NCBI GenBank assembly: GCA_016342355.1
Contig: JAEINP010000034.1
Span: 1-58,446, forward strand
DNA from: Desulfatibacillum sp.
Lineage (GTDB): Bacteria; Desulfobacterota; Desulfobacteria; Desulfobacterales; Desulfatibacillaceae
Length of the DNA stretch: 58,446 nt
Direction: 5' to 3'
In this document: one piece after another, positions 27,071 through 35,426 of the stretch
How the letters are laid out: each line of letters starts with the position of its first letter
How positions within the stretch are numbered: the stretch's first letter is position 1
Translations under genes and position numbers: made by a program
Notes under the pieces: model-generated
Told to the model about the DNA's origin: nothing
Seen by the model: the letters and a program-made list of their open reading frames with translations, nothing else
The model's database searches: none

Positions 27071-27796
27071 GTGAAAATCAGCGAGCTGGCAAAGGTGGCG
27101 GAAGTCCCTAAGGAAACCATCCATTTCTACATCCGGGAAGGCTTGTTGCCCAAGCCCCGCAAACGGGCCCGCAATATGGCGGATTATGATGACTCCTACA
27201 TCGAACGCCTCAAGTACATTAAGGAACTGCAGGATAAACATTTTCTCCCGCTTTCGGAGATTAAGAAAATTGTCAAACGGTGGAGCAAGGGAACCCCGCT
27301 CCAGGGCGCTGTCTTGCAATTGCAAAGTGAATATTTCAGCGCAGTGGAACGGCTCCTTCCCGGTGAAATTAAAGGGGAGATGGTATTCAGCCAGACCACG
27401 GGATTGAACCTGAAATGGCTGGCCAGGATGGAGGCTTGGGGGGTAATCACGCCGGAGTTGGTAGACGGGGAAAAAACATATTCCCAGGATGATGTCTCTC
27501 TGGGCAAGGTCATTTGCGACATGGACCGGGTGGGCATGGGACCCAAGGAGGGCTTTGACCCTGAAGCTCTGCGCCACTACAAGGATGAATTCCGAGGCTT
27601 GGCCGCCAAGGGCCACAAGTATTTTTTTGATGCCCTGTGGGAAAAGGTGGACGAGGATGAATTCCTGCAAAGAGCAGGGCAGGCAGGGGAGATCATGAGC
27701 ATCTTTTACTATCATCTGTATCGTAAACTGGGTCGGCAGACGTTTTTGGAAGAGTTGGCCAGGCGCAAGCAAAACCAGGAAAAACTCACGGAATAG
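27071..27796 (+). CDS. MerR-family transcriptional regulator
   Basis: A 241-residue regulator with an N-terminal MerR winged helix: ISELAKVAEVPKETIHFYIR, then REGLLPKPRK and a second helix pair (YIERLKYIKELQDKHFLPLS). The C-terminal ~150 residues, an effector domain, show no metal-binding Cys pattern and match nothing I recognise, so an organic effector is more likely than a metal. I chose GTG 27071, behind TTGGAGAAG, since MerR proteins begin just before this helix; the longer GTG start at 26996 would sit on the predicted transcription start. It precedes the Liv-type ABC genes by 104 bases in the same direction and may control them. Confidence 0.85.
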   Translation: MKISELAKVAEVPKETIHFYIREGLLPKPRKRARNMADYDDSYIERLKYIKELQDKHFLPLSEIKKIVKRWSKGTPLQGAVLQLQSEYFSAVERLLPGEIKGEMVFSQTTGLNLKWLARMEAWGVITPELVDGEKTYSQDDVSLGKVICDMDRVGMGPKEGFDPEALRHYKDEFRGLAAKGHKYFFDALWEKVDEDEFLQRAGQAGEIMSIFYYHLYRKLGRQTFLEELARRKQNQEKLTE

Positions 27797-27900
27797 AGCT
27801 ACTTGAAAACAGACAGGGAAGGAGGTGCCGCAGGGTTCGGGAGGATCAGTTCCAGTTTTTCATAACCACTCTATATTATGGGATATGCAAGGAGGTAACA

Positions 27901-29238
27901 ATGCGAAAAGTACTGAAGTCCGTTTCCTTTTTCATCTTTTTGTGTCTGACCGCCTCACTGTTTCTTATCGGCCCGGCTTTGGCCGGTGGTGAGTTCAAAC
28001 TTGAAGATATGTCGGATATGTCCGATTTTGATCCCAATAATTTCCAAAACCCCACAGGCGACACATTCAAGATTGGCGTGCTGCAGATTTTCAGCGGTCC
28101 GGGAGCCGGCAACGGGGAACTTTTCTGGATTACAACCTGCTGGGTGGCCCATGACATCAACAAACGCGGCGGCATTATGATCGACGGCAAAAAAAAGCTC
28201 ATTGAGGTCATTAAGGGCGATACCATGGGCAAGCCCGCCACCACCAAAAAGGCTGCTGAAAAACTAGTCCTCGAAGACAAGGTGGACGTGCTGTGGGGCA
28301 CTTCGGGCAGCCATCTGGCCCTGGTCATCCAGGGCGTGGCCGATCGCTACAAGAAAATCTTCCACCAGTCCCTGTCCATGTCCGACTCCCTTATGGACGA
28401 AAAGAACTTCAACAAATACACCTTTCAGACCATGTGGAGCACCAATCAGGTGGGTGAAACCACCGCCTATTTTTATTCCCAGCGCAAAAAGGAAAAAAAG
28501 TTCTACATTATCTGCCAGGATTACCTTTTCGGACATTCCCTGGCCGAATCCTTTAAAAAGGGGCTGACCAAGTACTACCCTGAAGCCGAAGTGGTGGGCG
28601 AAGACTACCATCCGCTTTTCGCCAAGGATTTTGCACCCTACCTGACCAAGGCCAAGGCCTCGGGCGCCGAAGTCATTTTTACCGGCGACTGGCTGCCCGA
28701 TGGCGGCAACTTGGTCAAACAAGCCCGCCAGTTGGGGGTTAACGTGCCCTTCGCCAATATTTTTATTGATGAACCCAACGCATTATCCGCCATCGGACCT
28801 GAAGGCACCAAAGGCCTTGTCAACCTCAATCAGTACATGGGCGACGCCAATAACGAAAAAGGTATGGCCTTTGGCAACAAATGGAAGGAATTGTGGGAAA
28901 CCAAATGGGAAGCCCCCTACAACACCCTCCTGTACAAGTGGCCGGGCGGAACCATTGGATACGCCGTGGAAACCACCTACTGGATGCTGGACGTATTTAA
29001 CAGGGCCGGTTCTTCCGATCCCGAAAAGGTCATCAAGGTGTGGGAAGGCGACGTGTATAAAGGCATAGGAGGCAACAGGCTCGAAATGCGCGCCTGCGAC
29101 CATGTGGTGATCCGTGACACCTACGCCACCGAATATGTCTACCCCAACCCCTGGTTCACCGAATTGTCTTCCGGCACAGAGGTGTTTACCATCCCGGCTG
29201 AAAAGTCCATGCCGGTTGATGGCGCACGGTGCAAATAG
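27901..29238 (+). CDS. ABC transporter substrate-binding protein, branched-chain amino acid (LivK) type
   Basis: A 445-residue periplasmic binding protein. A signal peptide (about 1-28, cleavage near PALA-GG) is followed by a Peripla_BP_6-type two-lobe fold: FKIGVLQIFSGPGAGNG, KAAEKLVLEDKVDVLWGTSG and GAEVIFTGDWLPDGGNLV are typical strands and loops. It is longer than LivK (about 345 residues mature), like the group used for amides, urea or aromatic acids in anaerobes. AAGGAGG precedes ATG 27901. It leads a five-gene set with livHMGF-type genes; the ligand is unknown. A hairpin follows the stop and may set the usual excess of binding protein over permease. Confidence 0.9.
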   Translation: MRKVLKSVSFFIFLCLTASLFLIGPALAGGEFKLEDMSDMSDFDPNNFQNPTGDTFKIGVLQIFSGPGAGNGELFWITTCWVAHDINKRGGIMIDGKKKLIEVIKGDTMGKPATTKKAAEKLVLEDKVDVLWGTSGSHLALVIQGVADRYKKIFHQSLSMSDSLMDEKNFNKYTFQTMWSTNQVGETTAYFYSQRKKEKKFYIICQDYLFGHSLAESFKKGLTKYYPEAEVVGEDYHPLFAKDFAPYLTKAKASGAEVIFTGDWLPDGGNLVKQARQLGVNVPFANIFIDEPNALSAIGPEGTKGLVNLNQYMGDANNEKGMAFGNKWKELWETKWEAPYNTLLYKWPGGTIGYAVETTYWMLDVFNRAGSSDPEKVIKVWEGDVYKGIGGNRLEMRACDHVVIRDTYATEYVYPNPWFTELSSGTEVFTIPAEKSMPVDGARCK

Positions 29239-29286
29239 CTGATCCTGTATTAATGAAAAAAACATGGAATCTGTACCCATTCCCCC

Positions 29287-29310
29287 CACTCCCGGCAAGG
29301 GCCGGGAGTG
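29287..29310 (+). terminator. Intercistronic hairpin between binding protein and permease genes
   Basis: CACTCCCGGC (29287-29296) pairs perfectly with GCCGGGAGTG (29301-29310) around AAGG; flanking CCCC/GGGG can lengthen it and TTTTT follows at about 29319. It is likely an attenuator or 3' stabiliser in the 128-base gap between the two genes. Confidence 0.65.
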
Positions 29311-29366
29311 GAAGGGGATTTTTCGCCATACGATTTGAATCAGCACCTTTTTGGAGGACAAATCCC

Positions 29367-30248
29367 ATGAGCCCGGTAACGGCAATGTATGTGGCTCAGG
29401 CCATACACGGACTGACATACGGCATGCTCCTGTTTCTTGTGGCGTCCGGCTTGACTTTGATCTTCGGCATGATGGGCATTCTCAATCTGGCCCACGCCTC
29501 GTTCTTCATGCTATCCGCCTATTTTTGTTATCAGGTGGTGGCCTGGACCGACAGCTTCTGGATAGCCCTGATTCTCGCGCCCATAGGCACCGGGTTAGTC
29601 GGCATCATCGTGGAGCGGTTTTTGCTGCGCAAGGTCCAAAAACTGGGCCTTGGCCACATAGGCGACCTGCTGCTCACCTTGGGCATCGCCCTGGTCATTT
29701 CCGAAGCGGTCAAGACCATTTGGGGCACGGAAAGCCATCAGGTCCTTATTCCCCCCTCCCTGCAAGGGCTGGTGACTGTGGCGGGCCTGGAATACCCCAT
29801 CTATCGCTTATTCATTATTGGGCTATCCCTCGTTATATTAGGCGCTTTAGCCTTTATACTGTTCAAAACCCGTCTGGGTATGATCATCCGGGCCGCCGTG
29901 TCTGACCGGGACATGGTCAGCGCCCTGGGTATCAATATGCCCCGGGTGTTCATGTTTGTTTTCGGGGTGGGCACCCTCATGGCCGGGGTGGCCGGAGTGG
30001 CTGCGGCGCCCATGCTCACAGTCTTTCCGGGACTGGCGGACCAGATCGGCCTGGATGCTTTCGTGGTGGTGGTTGTGGGAGGATTTGGCAGCCTTTTAGG
30101 CGCCGTGGTTGTCTCCCTGTTCCTGGGCGAGCTGAATTCCTTCGGCATCCAGTTCATTCCCCGATTAGCCCCTGTTCTGGTTTTCCTGTTTATGGCCCTG
30201 GTGCTGTCCTTCAAACCCATGGGATTCTTTGGAGAGAGAGATGAATAA
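29367..30248 (+). CDS. livH: ABC transporter inner-membrane permease, LivH type
   Basis: A 293-residue permease with eight or so hydrophobic segments. LNLAHASFFMLSAYF and LTLIFGMMGI near the N-terminus and FVVVVVGGFGSLLGAVV near the C-terminus are LivH hallmarks. TTTTGGAGGACAAATCCC before ATG 29367 fixes the start; the frame is open further upstream to 29229 through the hairpin, which is not coding. The stop overlaps the next permease start by eight bases, so the pair is translationally coupled. Confidence 0.92.
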   Translation: MSPVTAMYVAQAIHGLTYGMLLFLVASGLTLIFGMMGILNLAHASFFMLSAYFCYQVVAWTDSFWIALILAPIGTGLVGIIVERFLLRKVQKLGLGHIGDLLLTLGIALVISEAVKTIWGTESHQVLIPPSLQGLVTVAGLEYPIYRLFIIGLSLVILGALAFILFKTRLGMIIRAAVSDRDMVSALGINMPRVFMFVFGVGTLMAGVAGVAAAPMLTVFPGLADQIGLDAFVVVVVGGFGSLLGAVVVSLFLGELNSFGIQFIPRLAPVLVFLFMALVLSFKPMGFFGERDE

Positions 30249-31236
30249 GTTCGTACGCAACCTGATCATGTGGGTCGTGTTTCTGGCCGTGGCCGGGGCT
30301 GCTCCCCATGTGCTGGGCATCGTGAAAACCAATGTGCTGGTGGAGCTTGCCACCTTCGCCCTGTTCGCCGTCAGCCTCAATCTGCTTTTGTCCTTCACCG
30401 GGGTTCTCAGCTTCGGGCATGCCCTGTTTTACGGCGTGGGCGCCTACACCACGGCCCTGCTTTTATACCACGTCGAAGGCTTTCCCCTGATTCCCGCCCT
30501 GCTTCTGAGCGGTTTGGCCGCCGGTTTGGCCGGACTGATTCTCAGCCCTCTCCTGGTGCGCGTGACGGGAACCGCTTTTGCCATGCTCACCCTGGCTTTT
30601 GGCCAGCTCATGTACATCCTGTGCCTCAAGTTCCGTGAGGTCACCGGAGGGGAAGACGGCGTGGCGGGTTACGACATCCCTCCCCTCAATATCCCCGGGG
30701 TGGCATCCCTGGATATGCTCGATTCAACCGTCTTTTATTATTTCACAGTGGTGGTTTGCGTGATCGGAATCATGATCATGTGGTTTTTCACCAAAACGCC
30801 CCTGGGACAAGTGGTGGTGGGTATTCGGGATAACTCCCTAAGGGTGGATTACCTGGGCTACAGAGTCCGTCACACCAAGGCCATCATATTCGCCTTATCC
30901 GGATTTTTCGCAGGGATTGCCGGGTCCTTGTTCGCCCTGTTCCAGGGGGTAGTCTCCACGGACGGCGTTCTCCATGTCATGGTTTCCTTTTATCCCATCA
31001 TGGCCATCCTCATTGGCGGCATCGGCACATTTTTCGGCCCCATTTTGGGTTCGGGAATTCTTATTGTCCTGGAAGACATGATCATGCGTTATACAGAGCG
31101 GGCGGAACTGGTGACCGGCCTGCTATTCATCATCGTGGTGCTGTATGTGCCCGGAGGATTTGTTTGGTTGTGGATGGGCCTTGTGGCGCGTTTTAAAGCC
31201 CGCAAGCTCCGCATGTCCAAGGAGGTGGAAGCATGA
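30241..31236 (+). CDS. livM: ABC transporter inner-membrane permease, LivM type
   Basis: A 331-residue permease partnering LivH. Typical LivM segments are LNLLLSFTGVLSFGHALFYG, AMLTLAFGQLMYILCLKFRE, GEDGVAGYDIPP and GIGTFFGPILGSGILIVLED. ATG 30241 lies within the last codons of livH and is preceded by GGAGAGAG. It overlaps the ATPase gene downstream by four bases. Confidence 0.92.
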   Translation: MNKFVRNLIMWVVFLAVAGAAPHVLGIVKTNVLVELATFALFAVSLNLLLSFTGVLSFGHALFYGVGAYTTALLLYHVEGFPLIPALLLSGLAAGLAGLILSPLLVRVTGTAFAMLTLAFGQLMYILCLKFREVTGGEDGVAGYDIPPLNIPGVASLDMLDSTVFYYFTVVVCVIGIMIMWFFTKTPLGQVVVGIRDNSLRVDYLGYRVRHTKAIIFALSGFFAGIAGSLFALFQGVVSTDGVLHVMVSFYPIMAILIGGIGTFFGPILGSGILIVLEDMIMRYTERAELVTGLLFIIVVLYVPGGFVWLWMGLVARFKARKLRMSKEVEA

Positions 31237-31985
31237 GTACGAGTATCTTGGAAACCAAGGATTTGTTTTACGACTATTCCGGGCTGCAAGTGCTCACCGG
31301 GGTCAATCTGCAAGTGGAAAAAGGCGAGCGTCACGCCATCATCGGCCCCAACGGCGCGGGAAAGACCACCCTGTTCAATGTCATTACCGGGCTTTACGCT
31401 CCCTGCCGCGGCAAGGTGATATTCAAGGGCCAGAACGTGTCCGGGTTCAAACCCCACAAACTCTCCCGCCTCGGTATGGGCCGGTCTTTTCAGATCACCA
31501 GCACATTCCATAATCTGACGGCCTTCGAGAATATCCGCATGGGCGTCCTTTCCCGGATGGGCATCCGCTTCAATATGTTCCAGCGTGTGGATAAACTAAA
31601 AGATGTCACCAGGGAAACCGATGTGGTCCTGAGGCGGATAAACCTGCACCGGGAAAGCGCGGTTCCGGCCAATGCGTTGTCCTACGGCAAGCACCGGGCG
31701 CTGGAAGTCTCCCTGGCCATGTCCACCAACCCGGACTTGGTCATGCTGGACGAACCCACCGCCGGGATGAGCCGGGATGAAACCCACAGCGCGGTGGACC
31801 TGATCCGAAGACTCACCGAAGGCAAGACCATGGTCATTGTGGAACACGACATGGACGTGGTTTTTTCTCTGGCCGACCGCATTACCGTGCTTCATCACGG
31901 AAAGGTGCTGGCCGTTGGCGCGCCCAACGAGATTAAAAATATGCAGGAAGTCAAGGATGCCTACCTGGGGCATGGGGGGGTGTAG
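31233..31985 (+). CDS. livG: ABC transporter ATP-binding protein, LivG type
   Basis: A 250-residue nucleotide-binding subunit. Walker A IIGPNGAGKTTLFNVI is near residue 38, Walker B DLVMLDEPTAGMSRDE near 170, and the signature LSYGKHRALEVSLAM shows the altered LSYG form typical of LivG. VGAPNEIKN near the end is also usual. The ATG overlaps the LivM stop (ATGA). Confidence 0.92.
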   Translation: MSTSILETKDLFYDYSGLQVLTGVNLQVEKGERHAIIGPNGAGKTTLFNVITGLYAPCRGKVIFKGQNVSGFKPHKLSRLGMGRSFQITSTFHNLTAFENIRMGVLSRMGIRFNMFQRVDKLKDVTRETDVVLRRINLHRESAVPANALSYGKHRALEVSLAMSTNPDLVMLDEPTAGMSRDETHSAVDLIRRLTEGKTMVIVEHDMDVVFSLADRITVLHHGKVLAVGAPNEIKNMQEVKDAYLGHGGV

Positions 31986-31986
31986 C

Positions 31987-32700
31987 GTGTTTCTGGAAAT
32001 AAATGATCTGAATACTTATTACGGGCCAAGCCATGTGCTCCAGGGAATCAGCCTTACCGTGGCCAAGGGCGAGATCGTCGCCCTTTTGGGCCGTAACGGC
32101 ATGGGAAAATCCACCACGTTGAAAACCATCATGGGCCTGGCAAAACCCAAGTCCGGCCAAGTGGTTTTTCAAGGGAACAGCATTTTCGGCAATCCCCCCC
32201 ACAAGGTTTCCATGGCTGGCATTGGATATGTGCCCGAAGAACGACGGATTTTTCCCAATTTGAGCGTGGAGGACAATTTGCTTATCGGAGTTAAAGGCGG
32301 CGTGATTGACCAAAGCAACCCCGATGCCTGGACCCTGGAAAAAATGTACGAGGTTTTTCCCTCTCTTAAAAAACGCAGAACCAACAAGGGGGCCAATCTC
32401 TCGGGCGGGGAACAGCAGATGCTGGCCATAGGCCGGGCTCTCATGGGCAACCCATCCCTGCTTCTGGTGGACGAACCCACCGAAGGGCTGGCCCCCATCA
32501 TTGTGGAGGCGGTGCGGGACATTCTGGCTGAAATCAACAAAATGGGCGTTTCCATCCTTTTGGTGGAGCACAATCTGAATGTCGCCATGAGCCTGGCTCA
32601 CCGGGTGTACCTCATGGGGAAGGCCCACATCGGTTTTGTGGGAACCGTGAAGGAACTGGACAACAACCCGGACGCCAGGGCGCAATACCTGGAAGTATAG
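31987..32700 (+). CDS. livF: ABC transporter ATP-binding protein, LivF type
   Basis: A 237-residue ATPase partnering LivG. Walker A LLGRNGMGKSTTLKTI, signature NLSGGEQQMLAIGRAL and Walker B LLVDEPTEGLAPIIVE are LivF-like. The GTG start at 31987 lies one base after the LivG stop, with a G-rich run before it; the frame is open further back but that part lies inside livG. Closes the importer operon, with two hairpins in the gap that follows. Confidence 0.92.
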   Translation: MFLEINDLNTYYGPSHVLQGISLTVAKGEIVALLGRNGMGKSTTLKTIMGLAKPKSGQVVFQGNSIFGNPPHKVSMAGIGYVPEERRIFPNLSVEDNLLIGVKGGVIDQSNPDAWTLEKMYEVFPSLKKRRTNKGANLSGGEQQMLAIGRALMGNPSLLLVDEPTEGLAPIIVEAVRDILAEINKMGVSILLVEHNLNVAMSLAHRVYLMGKAHIGFVGTVKELDNNPDARAQYLEV

Positions 32701-32793
32701 CCGGGAGCGGGGCGCGGCGGCCCCCAAAAGCCGGACAAAGGCCAAACCATGAGTCAGAATCAATACCCAAGCCTATCCCGCATTCCTGGGTAG

Positions 32794-32832
32794 CCCTGGC
32801 AGCGCAGTTTGCCGCCAGGGTTGCGAAGCAAC
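32794..32832 (+). terminator. Tandem hairpins after the Liv operon
   Basis: CCCTGGC (32794-32800) pairs with GCCAGGG (32814-32820), and directly behind it GTTGC-GAA-GCAAC (32820-32832) forms a second small hairpin. A weak T-run follows at about 32853. Likely the end of the livKHMGF transcript. Confidence 0.4.
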
Positions 32833-32919
32833 AATAGGTGCGGCCTAGTCAATTTTTTTATGCGGTCGAAGAAATGTATTGAATTCCGTTTTTGCACAAA
32901 ACCGATTATTGAGGACACC

Positions 32920-33588
32920 ATGAGCGAAGCCAACCCAAAACTGGACATCAAAGCCTTGGCCGTTGGGCCGTACCAAGCCAATTGCTACCTGGTCACTTGT
33001 CTGGAAACCAATGAGGCTGTTATTATCGACCCGGGAGCCGAGGAAGCCCGCATCGCCGCCCTGGTAAGATTGGTAGGATGCAAGGTCCGTCTCATCTTAA
33101 ACACCCACGGCCACCACGACCACGTAATGGGCGCCCGGGGCCTTGCCGACATGCTGGAAGCGCCCATTGCCATGCATGAGCAAGACGCCACGTTTTTCAA
33201 GGGGCTGCATAGGAGCAGGACCCTTTCCTCTTCCTCCCTGGCATATCCGGAAGCAGACATCCTGCTCCTGGACGGCCAGGAGCTTGAAGTGGGCGCCATG
33301 CAATTTATCGTGCTCCACACGCCGGGGCACACGCCCGGTTCTGTGTGCTTCCTGTGCCAAAACCATCTGTTTACCGGGGACACCCTGTTCGTGGAAGGCG
33401 TGGGCCGAACAGACACGGGCGGCATGACCCTCCAGGATCTTCTCAATTCCATTGAAAATAAGATATTGCCATTGCCCGGGGACACCATCATCCACCCCGG
33501 CCACGATTACGGCTCCACCCCCACCTCCACCATCGCCCAGGAGAGGGAGAACAATCCCTATATCCGGGATTTTATCCTGGACAAATAG
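32920..33588 (+). CDS. MBL-fold metallo-hydrolase (hydroxyacylglutathione-hydrolase-like)
   Basis: A 222-residue cytoplasmic two-metal hydrolase of the glyoxalase-II-like group. The metal motif is NTHGHHDH (His63, His65, Asp67, His68), followed by VLHTPGHTPGSVCFLCQN, FTGDTLF with its Asp ligand, and IIHPGHDYGS with the last His. In family members the substrate is a thioester such as an acyl-glutathione; sulfate reducers often lack glutathione, so another thiol ester is possible. I chose ATG 32920, behind GAGGACACC; the frame is open to 32809 but that part lacks family sequence. Confidence 0.88.
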   Translation: MSEANPKLDIKALAVGPYQANCYLVTCLETNEAVIIDPGAEEARIAALVRLVGCKVRLILNTHGHHDHVMGARGLADMLEAPIAMHEQDATFFKGLHRSRTLSSSSLAYPEADILLLDGQELEVGAMQFIVLHTPGHTPGSVCFLCQNHLFTGDTLFVEGVGRTDTGGMTLQDLLNSIENKILPLPGDTIIHPGHDYGSTPTSTIAQERENNPYIRDFILDK

Positions 33589-33631
33589 GGGCGTTCTCTT
33601 TTCTGTTCAAGGCATGCTACGGTGATGGGCC

Positions 33632-33660
33632 TTGACAAGGTTCATTTGTGTTGCTACATT
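33632..33660 (+). promoter_or_regulatory. Consensus sigma-70 promoter of arsR
   Basis: TTGACA (33632-33637) and TACATT (33655-33660) with an ideal 17-base spacer. Initiation seven bases downstream falls on or next to the A of the ATG at 33667, so the message should be leaderless. Confidence 0.65.
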
Positions 33661-33675
33661 CGAAACATGTCGAAT
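33658..33675 (+). promoter_or_regulatory. ArsR operator site 1
   Basis: ATTCGAA-ACAT-GTCGAAT: 7-base arms with one mismatch. The site covers the end of the -10 box and the ATG, so bound repressor would block its own transcription. Same arms and spacing as site 2. Confidence 0.6.
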
Positions 33676-33996
33676 AGCCAAACAGACAGTGAGCTTAAAG
33701 AGATTGAAAAGGCGGCCCGCATGTTCAAGGCCCTTTCCAATCCCCACCGCCTGCGCATTTACAGGGCCTTGGCCTCCTGCGGAGGCGACGCTGTCATCAG
33801 CGAACCCCAGGATGAATTCCAGAACTGCCAAAGGGAGTTCGCCGAGGAACTGGGCTTGGCGCCCTCTACCGTGTCGCACCATTTCAAGGAACTACGGCAC
33901 GCCGGGCTGATCCACATGAAGCGGGAAGGCAAGAACGTAGTGGTATGGGTGGACGAAAAGATAGCCAGGGTCATGCTGGCTTTTTTTTCTTCCTGA
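33667..33996 (+). CDS. ArsR-family transcriptional repressor
   Basis: A 109-residue winged-helix repressor. MFKALSNPHRLRIYRALASC is the usual ArsR entry helix; LGLAPSTVSHHFKELRHAGL is the recognition helix, followed by the beta-wing (IHMKREGKNVVVWV). The classical metal box ELCVCDL is absent, with ISEPQDEFQNCQREFAEELG in its place, so a thiol- or redox-based signal is possible (Cys in ASCGGD and FQNCQ). ATG 33667 has no ribosome site, in keeping with a leaderless message from the promoter ending at 33660; ATG 33622 lies before that promoter. It is followed 57 bases later by a flavoprotein gene that has the same operator. Confidence 0.85.
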   Translation: MSNSQTDSELKEIEKAARMFKALSNPHRLRIYRALASCGGDAVISEPQDEFQNCQREFAEELGLAPSTVSHHFKELRHAGLIHMKREGKNVVVWVDEKIARVMLAFFSS

Positions 33997-34013
33997 TTTT
34001 TTTTCCTCTTTTA

Positions 34014-34031
34014 ATTCGAATAGTTTCGAAT
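34014..34031 (+). promoter_or_regulatory. ArsR operator site 2
   Basis: ATTCGAA-TAGT-TTCGAAT: perfect 7-base arms and a 4-base spacer, matching site 1 in arms and length. It lies 22 bases before the flavoprotein ATG, between T-rich tracts and the AAGGAG ribosome site. Confidence 0.65.
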
Positions 34032-34053
34032 CTTAAACTTCAAGGAGCATCAA

Positions 34054-34623
34054 ATGAAAGTCGTCACCGTCCTGGGTAGCCCCCGAAAAAAAGGAAACAG
34101 CAATACAATCGCCATGGCCTTCAATGAAACTGCCCAAAGCCTGGGTGCCGAGGTTCAAACCTTTTTCCTGAACAAAATGGATTATAAAGGGTGTCAGGGA
34201 TGCGGCGCCTGCAAGGGAAAGGTCGAACGCTGCGTGGTCCGGGACGACCTGACCCAGGTCCTGGACGCCATGTACGAGGCGGATATCGTAGTCGTGTCTT
34301 CGCCCGTCTATTTTTATGATGTGTCCGGCCAGTTGAAAAACTTTGTGGACAGGACCTTTTCCTTTTTTCACCCGGATTTCATGGAGCGCCCCGACCCTTC
34401 CAGGCTTCCTTCCGGTAAAAAAGGCCTGCTTATCCTGGCCCAGGGAGATACTCCGGAAGTCCACAAAGACATCCCCAAAAAATACGACACGTTCATGGCC
34501 TTCTGGGGACTTGCCCCGCGGCAGATTATCCGGGCCACGGATGTGAGCTTTGAAAGCACGGACGCAGACCGGCAGGTTTATGTGGATCAGGCCCGGTCCA
34601 TCGCCCGGGACTGGCTCTCCTAA
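34054..34623 (+). CDS. Flavodoxin-like NAD(P)H-dependent FMN reductase family protein
   Basis: A 189-residue flavoprotein of the iron-sulfur flavoprotein/NADPH-dependent FMN reductase type. VVTVLGSPRKKGNSNTIA is the FMN phosphate-binding loop, and CQGCGACKGKVERC in residues 47-65 resembles the compact Cys motif of archaeal-type iron-sulfur flavoproteins that bind a 4Fe-4S cluster, followed by DDLTQVLDAMYEADIVVVSSP and PVYFYDVSGQLKNFVDR. Likely an electron-transfer or oxygen-, quinone- or disulfide-reducing protein. AAGGAG before the ATG; under the ArsR operator at 34014. Confidence 0.88.
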   Translation: MKVVTVLGSPRKKGNSNTIAMAFNETAQSLGAEVQTFFLNKMDYKGCQGCGACKGKVERCVVRDDLTQVLDAMYEADIVVVSSPVYFYDVSGQLKNFVDRTFSFFHPDFMERPDPSRLPSGKKGLLILAQGDTPEVHKDIPKKYDTFMAFWGLAPRQIIRATDVSFESTDADRQVYVDQARSIARDWLS

Positions 34624-34645
34624 ACGGATGACCCTGTTTCAGGAA

Positions 34646-34680
34646 CCGGCCGCGTCCTGTATTTCCATCGGCGCGGCCGG
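34646..34680. terminator. Convergent-gene hairpin
   Basis: CCGGCCGCG (34646-34654) pairs perfectly with CGCGGCCGG (34672-34680) around a 17-base loop, in the 101-base gap between two genes facing each other. No T-run follows on either strand, so termination could be factor-dependent. Confidence 0.4.
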
Positions 34681-34724
34681 AGTCCTTCCGTGGCCTGCCT
34701 ATATTATTCAATAATGTCTCGCGG

Positions 34725-35087
34725 CTATCCAACCGGTCGGGTCGCCCACAGGCGGGAGTCTTCCAGGGCCTCGCTGCGATAATGCACCACGTCCTTGTAT
34801 TCCTGAGAGGTGACCATCTCGAAAAACGCCTTGATGGAAGGATACTCCACCAAAAGCACTCCGTCCCAGTCCCCGTCTCCGATTACCGGCATCAGGTATT
34901 TTCCGAAATAGAGCACACGGCCCCCGATTTTTGTCACAAGTTTAAGGGTGGCTTCGGAGTATTTGGCGTAGGATTCCTGGCCCCCGTCTTTGTTGAGCTT
35001 GAGCAGGTTCACCATGACAATCGGCCCTTCGTGATCCAACTGGGAGAGTTCCTTGAATTGCTTGCCGGTGGGTTCGATGAATGTCAT
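34725..35087 (-). CDS. DUF1330 family protein
   Basis: A 120-residue small protein of the dimeric alpha/beta-barrel superfamily (DUF1330). MVNLLKLNKDGGQESYAKYS and GGRVLYFGKYLMPVIGDGDW near the middle and LLVEYPSIKAFFEMVTSQEY match the ferredoxin-like fold repeated in this family. The function of the family is not known. Start ATG 35087 is fixed by AGGAGGAGACAC. The frame is open upstream to 35231 but that part has no ribosome site or family sequence. Monocistronic and convergent with the flavoprotein gene. Confidence 0.8.
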   Translation of the reverse strand: MTFIEPTGKQFKELSQLDHEGPIVMVNLLKLNKDGGQESYAKYSEATLKLVTKIGGRVLYFGKYLMPVIGDGDWDGVLLVEYPSIKAFFEMVTSQEYKDVVHYRSEALEDSRLWATRPVG

Positions 35088-35282
35088 GTGTCTCCTCCTA
35101 TGATCAGAAATTAGAGTTGCCCGTTCGCTGTCCAAGTGATGCTTGCATATTGTACCAAGGTTTGAGTAATTGCAAGTCCGGGTTATACGATCGTGAGGAA
35201 AATGCCCTATTGAAATTCTCCTTGGAGACAAACTCCGGTATTGAATTTATCAATATTTAATATTTTAAAAATAAATAGATTC

Positions 35283-35311
35283 TTGACATTGGGAGAGTCT
35301 CCCTTTATCCT
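35283..35311 (+). promoter_or_regulatory. Putative promoter with spacer dyad
   Basis: TTGACA (35283-35288) and TATCCT (35306-35311) with a 17-base spacer. The spacer contains GGGAGAGTCTCCC (35291-35303), a 6-base dyad around one central base, as expected for a repressor or a spacer-distorting activator. It reads toward the orphan gene at 35589 through a ~270-base leader. Confidence 0.45.
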
Positions 35312-35404
35312 GCCTTCGAGATGATTTTGTATATTAACCTCAGGTGAACACAGCCCATGCCATATATCCTCCAACCCATATCCCATAAGACAAATTCCAC
35401 GCTC

Positions 35405-35426
35405 CCCGGCTTTACATGAAGCCGGG
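35405..35426. other. Hairpin in the long leader before the orphan gene
   Basis: CCCGGCTT (35405-35412) pairs perfectly with AAGCCGGG (35419-35426) around TACATG. No T-run follows on the plus strand. The 501-base gap 35088-35588 otherwise holds only the promoter candidate; no gene in it is supported. Confidence 0.45.
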
